A stretch of 64,000 bases of DNA, taken from Diplonema papillatum. Lineage: Eukaryota; Euglenozoa; Diplonemea; Diplonemida; Diplonemidae. This document shows, piece by piece, positions 9,748-19,385 of this stretch. The notes beneath the pieces are model-generated. The model did no database searches and was not told the DNA's origin. It was given only the letters and a program-made list of their open reading frames with translations. Location of the stretch: contig JAPJBO010000109.1 of assembly GCA_030068145.1 (NCBI GenBank), positions 1-64,000 of the forward strand, read 5' to 3'. Both the position numbers and the translations under genes were made by a program. The first letter of the stretch is position 1; each line of letters begins with the position of its first letter.

Positions 9748-11265
9748 ATGATGCACGACTCCTGTCACGTTGGAAGGCTTCTGGAGTTCAACCAAAATCC
9801 GTTGGCGACCTCGCGCTGCATCGCTAAGCGTTACAACCCAAAGGTGCCCAGGAAGCGGGTCACTCCTGAAATGCGTCAACTCTTCAAGGACATGGCACAG
9901 AATTACATCGATCTGCACACCTTCCCTGTTTGGGCTCCCCTTACTGACGACGAAGTAAGGGTCGAGATAACCATTGCCATTGACAAATGGCTATCAACGA
10001 ACAAGGCGGCGGTCCAGAGAGAGGACATACTCATCGAAGGTGAGGTCTTCTTTTCAATCAAGCATCAGTCCAAGCGAGTTTCTCTCGGGACAACCATCGA
10101 AAGGGTCGCAAGCACCATTGAGAAGAAGTGTAACAAAGTCGCACAGGGCCTCTCTGCCTGGGCGCCTGGGCAGCAGCTTAGACTTGGCCTCGGCCTTCGT
10201 TTGGTACAAGCCACACTCACAAAGAATGAAAAACCGTATGTTGTTTCGTCACAGCGCAAGGACGAATTGTCGTATTTGAACGAAATTCGACGGCAACTCG
10301 AGGAACTGCCAAAATGGTCCAATGCCATTTACCTTGACCAGACCGAAGCCGACAGCCGTCAGAATGAAGCTTCTTTCGGTGCCGAGGTCGTTCTAATGCG
10401 CAAGTGTGGCCTTGACGACGCTTTTTGTGAATTGTACAGGAGGATGCGGATCAATTACAAGCTCCGTAGCAAGTTCATCACGTCCACTGGCCTCTCGGCG
10501 AAGACTTCCGGCGACCCCGGTACTTTTGTCATGAACACTTGGCTCACGAAAATATACGCGACCTGGATAGTGCGTGTAAAGCGGGGGAAGATTGTCATCA
10601 CAGCCCAAGGCGACGATGTCGTCATTTGGGGCGAAGACGTTGGGATATGGCACCTACGTTTAGATGCCTTTCTACGTATCACTGACATCCTGCTTGCAAT
10701 CGACGAGTCAAATCGCCCAGAGTTTTGCGGATATCTCAGCGTCGGAACTAGCGTTGGTCCGGATGTCACCAGACGTTTCGAGAAACTCCTCTGCGCACGG
10801 TATCGGGACTATGGGCATTTCCGGGAGTCGCTCATGTCCGTGACCAACTACGTTGACATGATTGAGGTCCTCGGCGTCGACCAGGTTGTTGAAGTCAACG
10901 CCATGGCGCAGTACCAACGGTACATCGAAGAGGGCAATCATGTCGAGATGGAGAAGGTCGTCGCCCACATCACCATGTTGATCGAGATCCTACGGGATTT
11001 CACCAACTATTCCGAAGAGGATTTCGTGAACATTTGGCGCGTGGTCCCGCAAGGGTATTGCCTGCCAACGCGTGATGGCTTCGACATTTTTGGCCAAGGT
11101 GAAAAACCGGACATGCCAGTCTCCCAGAAAACCGAGGCGCAGCGGGCACGTCGCGCCCGCATGCGAGGCAAGCGACGCCAGAAGGTGGAAGTGATGTTCT
11201 CCTTTGAACACAAGCTGCGCGGCACTGTGGTGCCAAACAGCCAAGTCCAAGGTTCTCCGGCATAA
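9748..11265 (+). CDS. RNA-dependent RNA polymerase of a plus-strand RNA virus (endogenous, fossil)
   Basis: A 505-residue open frame with the polymerase palm motifs in order. Motif A is 'YLDQTEADSRQNEA', with Asp197 and Asp202 spaced as in D-x4-D. Motif B is 'SGDPGTFVMNT' at about residues 254-264. Motif C is 'QGDDVVIWGED' with GDD at 288-290. The spacing and the 'DSRQNE ... GLDDAF' context match the alphavirus-like supergroup (tobamovirus/virga-like RdRp_2 type). Only the polymerase region is seen; no capping or helicase domain is recognised next to it. The C-terminus is basic (RRARMRGKRRQK). The frame looks whole over this region. Whether it is transcribed is unknown. Confidence 0.85.
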   Translation: MMHDSCHVGRLLEFNQNPLATSRCIAKRYNPKVPRKRVTPEMRQLFKDMAQNYIDLHTFPVWAPLTDDEVRVEITIAIDKWLSTNKAAVQREDILIEGEVFFSIKHQSKRVSLGTTIERVASTIEKKCNKVAQGLSAWAPGQQLRLGLGLRLVQATLTKNEKPYVVSSQRKDELSYLNEIRRQLEELPKWSNAIYLDQTEADSRQNEASFGAEVVLMRKCGLDDAFCELYRRMRINYKLRSKFITSTGLSAKTSGDPGTFVMNTWLTKIYATWIVRVKRGKIVITAQGDDVVIWGEDVGIWHLRLDAFLRITDILLAIDESNRPEFCGYLSVGTSVGPDVTRRFEKLLCARYRDYGHFRESLMSVTNYVDMIEVLGVDQVVEVNAMAQYQRYIEEGNHVEMEKVVAHITMLIEILRDFTNYSEEDFVNIWRVVPQGYCLPTRDGFDIFGQGEKPDMPVSQKTEAQRARRARMRGKRRQKVEVMFSFEHKLRGTVVPNSQVQGSPA

Positions 11266-11537
11266 ACATCACTGGTGTAAAACACCCCAAGGTCGCGCCT
11301 CAACGATACGTGAAATGAGATTCCCAATCGAACAGCAGCTGAGCTGCATCCCACTCGCAAAGCCAAATACGCGACGCCTTGGCATCAACATCACTGTCGG
11401 AGCAAACGGCACGACCACCCGTTAGAAAGTTAAACAGGAAAAGTCGAAAACAGGGACACGGTCTTAGGCAGAGGCGCCTGCGATCGCTAACCAACGATTT
11501 AAAAGCCGCAGTTTCTGCACTTTACTACATCTAAACA
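11266..11537 (+). other. Spacer between polymerase and glycoprotein
   Basis: 272 bp with no ORF of note, directly between the polymerase stop and the signal-peptide-like start of glycoprotein copy B. It could be the old viral intergenic region. Confidence 0.4.
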
Positions 11538-13043
11538 ATGTTCCCCTTTTTCTTTTTCCTGTCTTTCTTTCTTTCTTGGGCCGATGCCAGGACTTTCAGT
11601 AGTTTCCTACTGAACGAGAGGGCGAAACGCGCCTTTGAAGCACAAACCGCGGCGTCTGGTGGACGCTCTCCGACGGTCTACTTCGCTGGCGGGTTGCTCA
11701 ACACAACCAGAAAGACATCAAATGGCACTCGTGAACTGCAGCTACGACCGATTTCTCGGGCGGCCACAGCACTGCACTCGTGAACTGCAGCACCATGAGA
11801 CGTCAAAGAACAACCCGACGAAAGCGCGTCAGACAGCTCTCAAATCCCTAAGGCGAGCACGCGTACAAAACGACACGCCCAAGGGTGTCAACACTCGTGC
11901 ACGATGAACGCCCTAGCCGCCGAAACCCGTGTGTGTGTAACTCTGACGTGTGTGTGTAACTCTGACACACAACTGTTTTCAACGCCCAACGTTGTTGTTC
12001 TTCGGGCCGACCGGTGCCGGGCAGAGAGAGTTGGTTGAGGTCGGCGTCAGCGTCGCTGCATCCAACAGCACTCACTGCGGGTCTGTGACCAACACTCGGA
12101 CACAACGCCAATGGCAGATTCAGCCTTCCAATTACTACTCCGCACCCGGTTGCTCCGGATACACAAGCCTGCAGCTGCAGGCCAGCGCTGCAACTGAGGC
12201 ACCAGCTGCAAAGAAGACCTGGCCGATGCTGTATTATGCAGTCGCCGGTGGCATGGCCTTCCTAGCGCTAATGCTGGTCCTGTGTCGGACCAATCCGAGA
12301 CCTGCAATCGTGCGGAATGAGCCTATTGACTCGCCCACACCAGCGAGGCCAAAGAGGCACAGGGAGGTTTTCGTGATGTCGCTCAGTGCGACGTTCACAG
12401 CCTGCCTCATCTTTGGTGCCCAGACCGTCGGTGCAGTTGTGGCCACTTCAACGGAGCTCAGTTGCGACTCAACACAAGAGTTTGCCGTCTCTAACGAGGT
12501 CTGCGAGATTCATCTTGTTACCGATGACTCCGGCCACCAGGTTCAAGTGCAAGTTTGCGATGTTCAGACCACTGTGCAGGTGTCGTTTCAAGAGATGAAC
12601 ACAACATTCTGCATAGTAGCGAGAACAAACAGCTCACAAGCAAATGGCACTCTCATCGCACAACCAATCCCGGTCACCTACATGGCCACCGTTGCGGTGA
12701 ATCTTTTGTCTCCTTCTGTTTTTCTTCGGTCCCTCTTTCCGTTCTTACAAAGGAAAAAAAAATCTCCCCATCGGTGCTGGCGTGGACCCCTTTCGCAGCA
12801 AGGCCAAAGACAGGAACCACAGAAGCCAGCACATGGGTACTTCACTGGCTTACCGTTAAAAAAAAAAAAAAAAAAAGTGAACGTGGGCGCTGAGGAGATG
12901 TACACTACTTCATCCATTGCCTACAAGACCTACACTACTGAACATGGTGGCAACTATGAATGGTGCCACAAAGACCTCGGAATTGCTTCACCCGAGGCCT
13001 GCGACTCCGGCAGTCAGCCACTTCAGTGTGACAGAAATTGTTG
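11538..13043 (+). pseudogene. Virus-like glycoprotein, copy B (fossil)
   Basis: Begins with a strong signal peptide (MFPFFFFLSFFLSWADA). Further on are a membrane segment near 12225-12290 ('MLYYAVAGGMAFLALMLVLC'), a basic stretch, and the second hydrophobic signal and Cys-rich domain described for copy A. Several N-glycosylation sites are present (NTT, NGT, NSS). Signal, ectodomain, membrane anchor, internal signal, second ectodomain is an envelope polyprotein plan. The copy carries the 175-bp poly(A) insertion and a few breaks, and ends at 13043 where copy C begins. Confidence 0.55.
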
Positions 13044-14495
13044 TCTTTCTTTCTTTCTTGGGCCGATGCCAGGACTTTCAGTAGTTTCCTACTGAACGAG
13101 AGGGCGAAACGCGCCTTTGAAGCACAAACCGCGGCGTCTGGTGGACGCTCTCCGACGGTCTACTTCGCTGGCGGGTTGCTCAACACAACCAGAAAGACAT
13201 CAAATGGCACTCGTGAACTGCAGCTACGACCGATTTCTCGGGCGGCCACAGCACTGCAGCACCATGAGACGTCAAAGAACAACCCGACGAAAGCGCGTCA
13301 GACAGCTCTCAAATCCCTAAGGCGAGCACGCGTACAAAACGACACGCCCAAGGGTGTCAACACTCGTGCACGATGAACGCCCTAGCCGCCGAAACCCGTG
13401 TGTGTGTAACTCTGACGTGTGTGTGTAACTCTGACACACAACTGTTTTCAACGCCCAACGTTGTTGTTCTTCGGGCCGACCGGTGCCGGGCAGAGAGAGT
13501 TGGTTGAGGTCGGCGTCAGCGTCGCTGCATCCAACAGCACTCACTGCGGGTCTGTGACCAACACTCGGACACAACGCCAATGGCAGATTCAGCCTTCCAA
13601 TTACTACTCCGCACCCGGTTGCTCCGGATACACAAGCCTGCAGCTGCAGGCCAGCGCTGCAACTGAGGCACCAGCTGCAAAGAAGACCTGGCCGATGCTG
13701 TATTATGCAGTCGCCGGTGGCATGGCCTTCCTAGCGCTAATGCTGGTCCTGTGTCGGACCAATCCGAGACCTGCAATCGTGCGGAATGAGCCTATTGACT
13801 CGCCCACACCAGCGAGGCCAAAGAGGCACAGGGAGGTTTTCGTGATGTCGCTCAGTGCGACGTTCACAGCCTGCCTCATCTTTGGTGCCCAGACCGTCGG
13901 TGCAGTTGTGGCCACTTCAACGGAGCTCAGTTGCGACTCAACACAAGAGTTTGCCGTCTCTAACGAGGTCTGCGAGATTCATCTTGTTACCGATGACTCC
14001 GGCCACCAGGTTCAAGTGCAAGTTTGCGATGTTCAGACCACTGTGCAGGTGTCGTTTCAAGAGATGAACACAACATTCTGCATAGTAGCGAGAACAAACA
14101 GCTCACAAGCAAATGGCACTCTCATCGCACAACCAATCCCGGTCACCTACATGGCCACCGTTGCGGTGAATCTTTTGTCTCCTTCTGTTTTTCTTCGGTC
14201 CCTCTTTCCGTTCTTACAAAGGAAAAAAAAATCTCCCCATCGGTGCTGGCGTGGACCCCTTTCGCAGCAAGGCCAAAGACAGGAACCACAGAAGCCAGCA
14301 CATGGGTACTTCACTGGCTTACCGTTAAAAAAAAAAAAAAAAAAAGTGAACGTGGGCGCTGAGGAGATGTACACTACTTCATCCATTGCCTACAAGACCT
14401 ACACTACTGAACATGGTGGCAACTATGAATGGTGCCACAAAGACCTCGGAATTGCTTCACCCGAGGCCTGCGACTCCGGCAGTCAGCCACTTCAG
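11562..14495 (+). repeat. Tandem duplication, unit ~1.47-1.48 kb
   Basis: Unit B (11562-13043) and unit C (13044-14495) start with the same 'tctttctttctttcttggg' and are nearly identical. The offset is 1482 bp at the left and 1469 bp further on, because unit B has 13 extra bases near 11775. Near-identity implies a recent tandem duplication, or an assembly duplication. Confidence 0.9.
13044..14495 (+). pseudogene. Virus-like glycoprotein, copy C (fossil)
   Basis: Same parts as copy B apart from the very start, including the 175-bp insertion at 14171-14345. It stops at 14495, where the hAT element begins; copy A shows the continuation the viral text would have had. Confidence 0.55.
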
Positions 14496-16690
14496 CACGC
14501 GGCCGACTCACAGCAAAGGCGACAGAACACAGCAAATCCCATCTGCACAAGGCCGCCTACCCAGTCTTCATTGAACGCGAGCGCAACCTGCAGAGAGCCG
14601 AAGGTAATGCTGCTTTAGCGGCGATGCTTCGTAACGAAACCATCGACAGCATCCTGAAGACTCAGCACCTTGTCGTCAACATCCTGGCAACGGTCGCAGC
14701 GTGCAAAGAGAACACGCAACCTTAGCGCGGGCTTCTTTTGTTGGGTTCCTCACTGATGAAGCGCAGGACATTGCGAAGGTAGAGCAGTACGTTGTTTTGG
14801 CTCAGTGTTGGGATCCCAAGGAAACACGCATTGTCACGCGGTTCTGCGGCATCAGACCCCACAAAGAAGAAGGGAAAACGGCGGAGAAGATTGCCGGGCA
14901 CCTCAAGGACATGACACGGGCATTTCCTTGGCCGAAGTGCACTTGTGTCTGCACAGATGGGTGTTCCACAATGAAGGGGCACTTGTCTGGGGTGCAGCTT
15001 CGCCTGCGGTGCGAAAGGTGTGTGAACGCCTTCTTCGTATGGTGTTCGGCACACCGGTTCAACCTTGTGTGCGTTCATACGGCCGACAGCTTCGACGTCA
15101 CAAAGCAGGCGTATCAAGCACTTGAAAAGGTGTACTCTCTGATCTATCGGGGTCACGGCAACGAGAGGCTGAAATACTTCAAAAAATGCCGCGAAGCGTT
15201 AGCCGGCTTCTATACACAGCAGACCCTCGAGCTCGTTCAACCAGGCTCCACAAGATGGATCAGCCACGAAAAAGCCGCGAAGAACTTGCTCACACTGCAC
15301 CGGGAAGTGGTACTTACGTTGAACAAGATAATTGCCGACGGTGCGGGTGATATGGTTGAGTCGGCACGGCATTTGAAGTCTGTGCTTGCATCCGCTTCCA
15401 TTTTGGCGACATTCATTCTCCTGAAGACCCTGCTCCCGACACTGCGAAGATTCTCGAAGCTGCTGCAGAGGGATAACGTGACGTACGCCGACCTTCCAGT
15501 ACTGTCATCGTATTTCTGCAGGGTTCTGGAGAAGTTTGCCAGTGACCACGCGCAAGTAAGCGCAGCCGAAATTCCGGAAGCAGCCGCCTACAGCCAGATG
15601 CACTCAACTGTGAACGACTTGCTGGATACCCCTCCCAGCGAGGCACGGAACGAGACCTTTACCCGAGCTTTTCATGAGGAAGTAGGTCAGCCGTTTGTGG
15701 CAAAACTGGTTGGTGAAATAAAGAAGGACCTCGTCAGCTCTCCACAGCTAAGTGGGTTTTGCGTGTTTGATCCACGCTGGGAGTTTTTCGGAGAGGTCGA
15801 AAAGTCCAAAGACAAGATCGCCCCGCTTGCGAACCACTTAAAAGTAGCCCAGAGTCTCTCCATGGATGAAGTTGCGTACGTCGCCACGTCTCCGCTCGTG
15901 CCTAATGCACACGACGTTAACGACGAGCTACAGGATCTGATTGCATTGATCCAGGCACGGGGATGGACCGACTTCAATCAGGTCCTTGCAAACGTTCTGG
16001 GTGACGCATACCTCAGATCACTGTACCCAGTTTCGACACAGTTTCTGCTGATTGCAGCAACAGTTCCCATCGGGACTGCCGGTGTAGAGAGGCTGTTTTC
16101 GCTCCTGAAGCTTGTCAAGAGCCGTCTCCGTGCCACTCTGTACGACGATACATTGGAGGACATAATGTTCACCACCTTGGAAGTACCGTTCTCCCACGAC
16201 AAAGGGATGGAAGACGAGGACCTCGAGTGTGTTGTTGAGGCATTCAGGGCTCACTCCGCAAACCCCGACGAGGACGGAAGATCACGAACAACCCGTTACT
16301 GCTCGTTCAAAACATACAAGGAGGCCTTGGTGCGCGTACGCGCTTTGGACAATCGAACTTTTGTCTCTGTACACACACAAACAGAGTAGCTGGTGTATGA
16401 AGCTGGTGTTTCTTTACGTCTCCGCCTTTTTGTCATTTCTTATTGCAACCTTTTGTTCTGAAAGAAAAATGTGCTTTTCTGACCAACACAGTGCTTCTTT
16501 TTGCTTCCTTCATGTGGATCATGGAAACCGAGAGTGCCTAGAGTGCGGAAAACTCCACACAGAGTGCAGAAAGTAGCCCGCTCGTGATGCAGCACCGCAT
16601 GCAAGTGTGATACACCGACCTACATAACCAAACCGGTTTTTTGGCTCAAACCGGGTTTTTGGCTCGGACCCCAAACTTTTAAAGTCCCCT
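14496..16690 (+). mobile_element. hAT-superfamily DNA transposon, defective
   Basis: Lies between the end of glycoprotein copy C and the restart of copy D at about 16691. It contains a hAT transposase ORF. The left part shows a BED-finger remnant (HSKSHLHK, about 14535) in a frame different from the main ORF. Clear terminal inverted repeats and an 8-bp target duplication were not found, and the flanking viral text restarts at an earlier point of the unit, so one or both ends were probably lost in rearrangement. Confidence 0.7.
14701..16389 (+). CDS. hAT transposase
   Basis: The 562-residue frame carries the RNase-H-like core and dimerisation region of ZBED/ZMYM-type hAT transposases. 'FLTDEAQDIAKVEQ' has the first catalytic Asp at about residue 19, 'CVCTDGCSTMKG' the second at about 86, and 'STRWISHEKA' is the R-W region. 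Near residue 460 is the hATC signature 'GVERLFSLLKLVKSRLR', followed by a conserved Leu-rich end. The BED zinc finger lies in another frame (14510-14720) and the linker looks short, so the protein is 5'-damaged. It would cut and paste DNA in the nucleus; the copy is probably inactive. Confidence 0.85.
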   Translation: MQREHATLARASFVGFLTDEAQDIAKVEQYVVLAQCWDPKETRIVTRFCGIRPHKEEGKTAEKIAGHLKDMTRAFPWPKCTCVCTDGCSTMKGHLSGVQLRLRCERCVNAFFVWCSAHRFNLVCVHTADSFDVTKQAYQALEKVYSLIYRGHGNERLKYFKKCREALAGFYTQQTLELVQPGSTRWISHEKAAKNLLTLHREVVLTLNKIIADGAGDMVESARHLKSVLASASILATFILLKTLLPTLRRFSKLLQRDNVTYADLPVLSSYFCRVLEKFASDHAQVSAAEIPEAAAYSQMHSTVNDLLDTPPSEARNETFTRAFHEEVGQPFVAKLVGEIKKDLVSSPQLSGFCVFDPRWEFFGEVEKSKDKIAPLANHLKVAQSLSMDEVAYVATSPLVPNAHDVNDELQDLIALIQARGWTDFNQVLANVLGDAYLRSLYPVSTQFLLIAATVPIGTAGVERLFSLLKLVKSRLRATLYDDTLEDIMFTTLEVPFSHDKGMEDEDLECVVEAFRAHSANPDEDGRSRTTRYCSFKTYKEALVRVRALDNRTFVSVHTQTE

Positions 16691-17266
16691 GGTACTTCAC
16701 TGGCTTACCGTTAAAAAAAAAAAAAAAAAAAAGTGAACGTGGGCGCTGAGGAGATGTACACTACTTCATCCATTGCCTACAAGACCTACACTACTGAACA
16801 TGGTGGCAACTATGAATGGTGCCACAAAGACCTCGGAATTGCTTCACCCGAGGCCTGCGACTCCGGCAGTCAGCCACTTCAGTGTGACAGAAATTGTTGC
16901 AACTTCGCAACTCCTACCGTTTGCGTCGACAATCTCGCACATTCGCCCACAATGCTTGCCCTAATCCCTGCGTTTCTCTTTGCTGTGGTCGAAATGACCG
17001 TACACCACCAAAACGGGCTCGTGTACTACACCGTTCAGTCAACTCGGCTTCCGCCGCACAACTTTGTGCTTGACATGCACACTCGTCTGTTGTTCAACAC
17101 CAGTCTGCTTCTGCCGTACCAGGACACGTCCTGCACGCCATTCGTTCTCTACTGCTTCGTAGATTTCGACGGGCACAGGGCCATTAGTTGCGCATCTCCT
17201 AACCACGTACAATCTTGCACCTGCACTTACGTGCCCAATGACAATTGTTTTCATTCTACTTTCTGA
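16691..17266 (+). pseudogene. Virus-like glycoprotein, copy D (fossil, 3' part)
   Basis: Restarts inside the 175-bp insertion (ggtacttcactggcttaccg, poly-A) and runs past the point where copy A is cut, giving the longest C-terminal part here. It has a hydrophobic stretch ('LALIPAFLFAVVEMTV') and a Cys-rich end containing 'SCTCTYVPNDNC', with a stop at 17264-17266. It is only a part of the glycoprotein. Confidence 0.5.
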
Positions 17267-17529
17267 GTGTTTTCTTTTACCAATTGCTTCTTCTTTACAA
17301 AGCTATCGGCCGCACAAAAGCGATACACTTTTAATGAAGGCAAACGCGTACACCAAGGCCGTTAGTCGCGAACAAACCACCAGTTTCTACTTTTCTTAAA
17401 CTGACTCCACACACTGCATGCGATTCGTGGGTAGAAACCTAGCGGCCTCCCGGGGACGCGCCAAGCCGAGGGGCGACGACCGCGGAGGACAACGACTGGC
17501 TGCCTGGAGAGAGGGCGGAGGACACAAGG
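17267..17529. other. Spacer, no gene
   Basis: Boundary between the virus-derived locus and the USP-like fragment. Nothing recognised. Confidence 0.4.
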
Positions 17530-18543
17530 ATGGAGCCCGGGGAGTACATCGCGAGACGAGAGGAAGCAGCAAAGAGGGAGGCTGCAGACAGGGCCGCGCT
17601 CTGGGAGAAACAGAGTGGAAGATTCGCCAGGGCGTTGGAGGAAGACTCGCTGAGTTCCGTATCGGACGACGCCGACTCCCAGGCGGCGGCAGACAGAAGG
17701 AGAAGGAGAAAGAGGGCGGTAGCCCCGCGGGTCCCGGGAGCCCCCCGTGGGACTAGAGCGAAGCGGGCGAAGCAGAAAGGCGTGATAGAAGCTCCATCCC
17801 CAGGGGCAGACGGTGGTGAGGGCGGCGCCGGGCGCACATCGAACCAGAGTGGCCGGCCACGGGCCAACCCCAGCGGGGAAGGCGCACGCCACGCCCCCCC
17901 GGCCTCAGCAGCGGCAGACTCCACACACAATAGCCAGGCCTGGGGGTGGCAGGAGAACCTTTCGACCACCAACTCGTGCTACCTGCAAGCGGCCTTGAAC
18001 CTGATTGCGGTCACTGACATGGCACAGCAGGTTATGGTCTACCAGGGGTGCGGTACGCATGAGAAAGGCGGGCTTACCGCGGCAGTCCACAGGTGGGTGA
18101 CAGGGGGGCGGTCAGCCGCGGCACTGCTGTCGGTATTTGCGAACATCTCAGGCCCGTTTGGTGATGGACGACAATGTGACTTGGGAGAGGTCCTGCGAAC
18201 GGTTGCCACCACAGTCCAGGAAGAGAACGCCGCCCACCGGGCCTGCAACACTCGGCAGACAGACCGGATCGCGGGCCTAGGGCACAGGTACACGGTCGAT
18301 GTCAGGTGCGGGAAGTGCCAGGCTGGCCACACTGCCCACGAGGACCTTGACACAACCATCCTCCCCGTGAGGGCCGGGTCGCTGCAGGAGCTGGATCTTG
18401 TTGTTGTCACGCCACAATGGCGAGCCATTGACTGTTCCAGTGATGCCGGTTGTGCTGCCGGTTGCCGTTCACGCGAGTGGATCGGTTCCTCTGGTAGTGT
18501 CGAGGAGATGGAGGGGTGTCTCGGGATTCTGCTCGAGGGTTGA
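17530..18543 (+). CDS. USP-like (peptidase C19) deubiquitinase, N-terminal part
   Basis: A 337-residue frame from ATG at 17530. Residues 1-130 are charged and low-complexity with a nuclear-signal-like RRRRRKR. Residues ~145-175 read 'LSTTNSCYLQAALNLIAV', which matches the ubiquitin-specific protease Cys box with Cys150 as nucleophile. 'RCGKCQAGHTAHEDLDTTI' at ~259-277 matches the USP finger (C-x2-C, then acidic and Leu-rich text). The His box and second finger half are missing: the frame stops at 18543 and a LINE tail lies 80 bp downstream. It may be a truncated host gene or a protease domain carried by a mobile element; the latter is favoured by the setting. Confidence 0.55.
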   Translation: MEPGEYIARREEAAKREAADRAALWEKQSGRFARALEEDSLSSVSDDADSQAAADRRRRRKRAVAPRVPGAPRGTRAKRAKQKGVIEAPSPGADGGEGGAGRTSNQSGRPRANPSGEGARHAPPASAAADSTHNSQAWGWQENLSTTNSCYLQAALNLIAVTDMAQQVMVYQGCGTHEKGGLTAAVHRWVTGGRSAAALLSVFANISGPFGDGRQCDLGEVLRTVATTVQEENAAHRACNTRQTDRIAGLGHRYTVDVRCGKCQAGHTAHEDLDTTILPVRAGSLQELDLVVVTPQWRAIDCSSDAGCAAGCRSREWIGSSGSVEEMEGCLGILLEG

Positions 18544-18622
18544 GGAAGCTTTTGAGCTGTAAAACAGAAATTGGAGGTTTGGAGTTGAGGATGGCGAAAG
18601 CCTGTCAGCAACACGAAAGGAA

Positions 18623-18703
18623 AGAGAGAGAGAGAGAGAGACGAGTTAGAGTGCAGGGACCATCTCTCCGAGGAGTATTCGGTCGCCCCACTACTATCCC
18701 GTA
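18623..18703 (-). mobile_element. LINE-A 3' end, short (GA)n-tailed copy
   Basis: 'gagagagagacgagttagag' then 'tgcagggaccatctctccga' and 'ggtcgccccactactatccc' match the 3' ends of the LINE copies at 38.1 and 59.5 kb. The hexamer aggaaa on both sides may be a target-site duplication. It is 5'-truncated to ~80 bp and non-coding. Confidence 0.7.
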
Positions 18704-19385
18704 CAGGAAATGTACAGGGAGGGAAACCTGTAGTGTACAAGTGTACTGGCAATAAGACGGCAGGAAAACGGGAGATTGAGCTTCCGCTTCCCTGATTCTT
18801 CTTGGTGACAGAGAAGGTGGGTTTTTACGAGGCGGGAAGGTGGGTGAAAGGGAGAGAGAGAGAGGGAGGGAGAGAGAGAAGAGAGAGCCAGAGAACACAC
18901 AATCGTTGGCCCTAGTCTCACCCGTAGTGAGACTCTATAGTACCTTTTCCCGACTGAGAAACAGAGCAAGTCTGACCACATGCTTCTACAGCCAGGCTCG
19001 GTGTCTGGGACCTTTCTGGGAGGGGGGCTGGCAAACCCGCAAACCCAGGCATTAACAGTCTCAAGGGCCTGAAAGGAGCTTTTAACTCGTTCGAAAAAGA
19101 GTTGCCTGGCGTGAGAGGAAACTAGCACTATGCAAGAGGGCGGCCGCGGCCTATAGCCTGGAAAGGATTGATTCGAAGCTGGGGCAAATTTTGCTTTCCC
19201 TTCAAAAACGGCTGCTGCCCTCACTTCAAACTCTCGAGGCACCGTGCGGGCTCTAGAGGTGACAGAGGTGATAGCCATGTGCACGTTCCACAGACGACCT
19301 CAAGAGGACGTGAACGTAGTCGCCGACAGCGAAGACACGATAGACCAATCTCTCGGTGGGAAGTAGACCTCTAAATACGCACCGT
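18704..19385. other. Downstream region of the LamG gene; (GA)-rich tract
   Basis: Holds a purine-rich (GA)n stretch at 18846-18893. No supported gene. It would contain the 3' untranslated region of the minus-strand LamG gene if the terminal exon is right. Confidence 0.4.

Larger units (their letters stand above)
7687..17266 (+). other. Fossil RNA-virus-derived locus (polymerase plus glycoprotein copies)
   Basis: Parts in order: glycoprotein segment copy A, a LINE 3' fragment, a short glycoprotein scrap, an RNA-dependent RNA polymerase ORF, glycoprotein copies B and C in tandem, a hAT transposon, and glycoprotein copy D. Copies A, B and C differ by only a few bases over ~700 bp, so amplification looks recent. 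The locus as a whole is rearranged and broken in several places by insertions and duplication, although the polymerase frame is open. No LTRs, integrase or reverse transcriptase belong to it; entry through a LINE-type reverse transcriptase is plausible but not shown. Confidence 0.75.
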
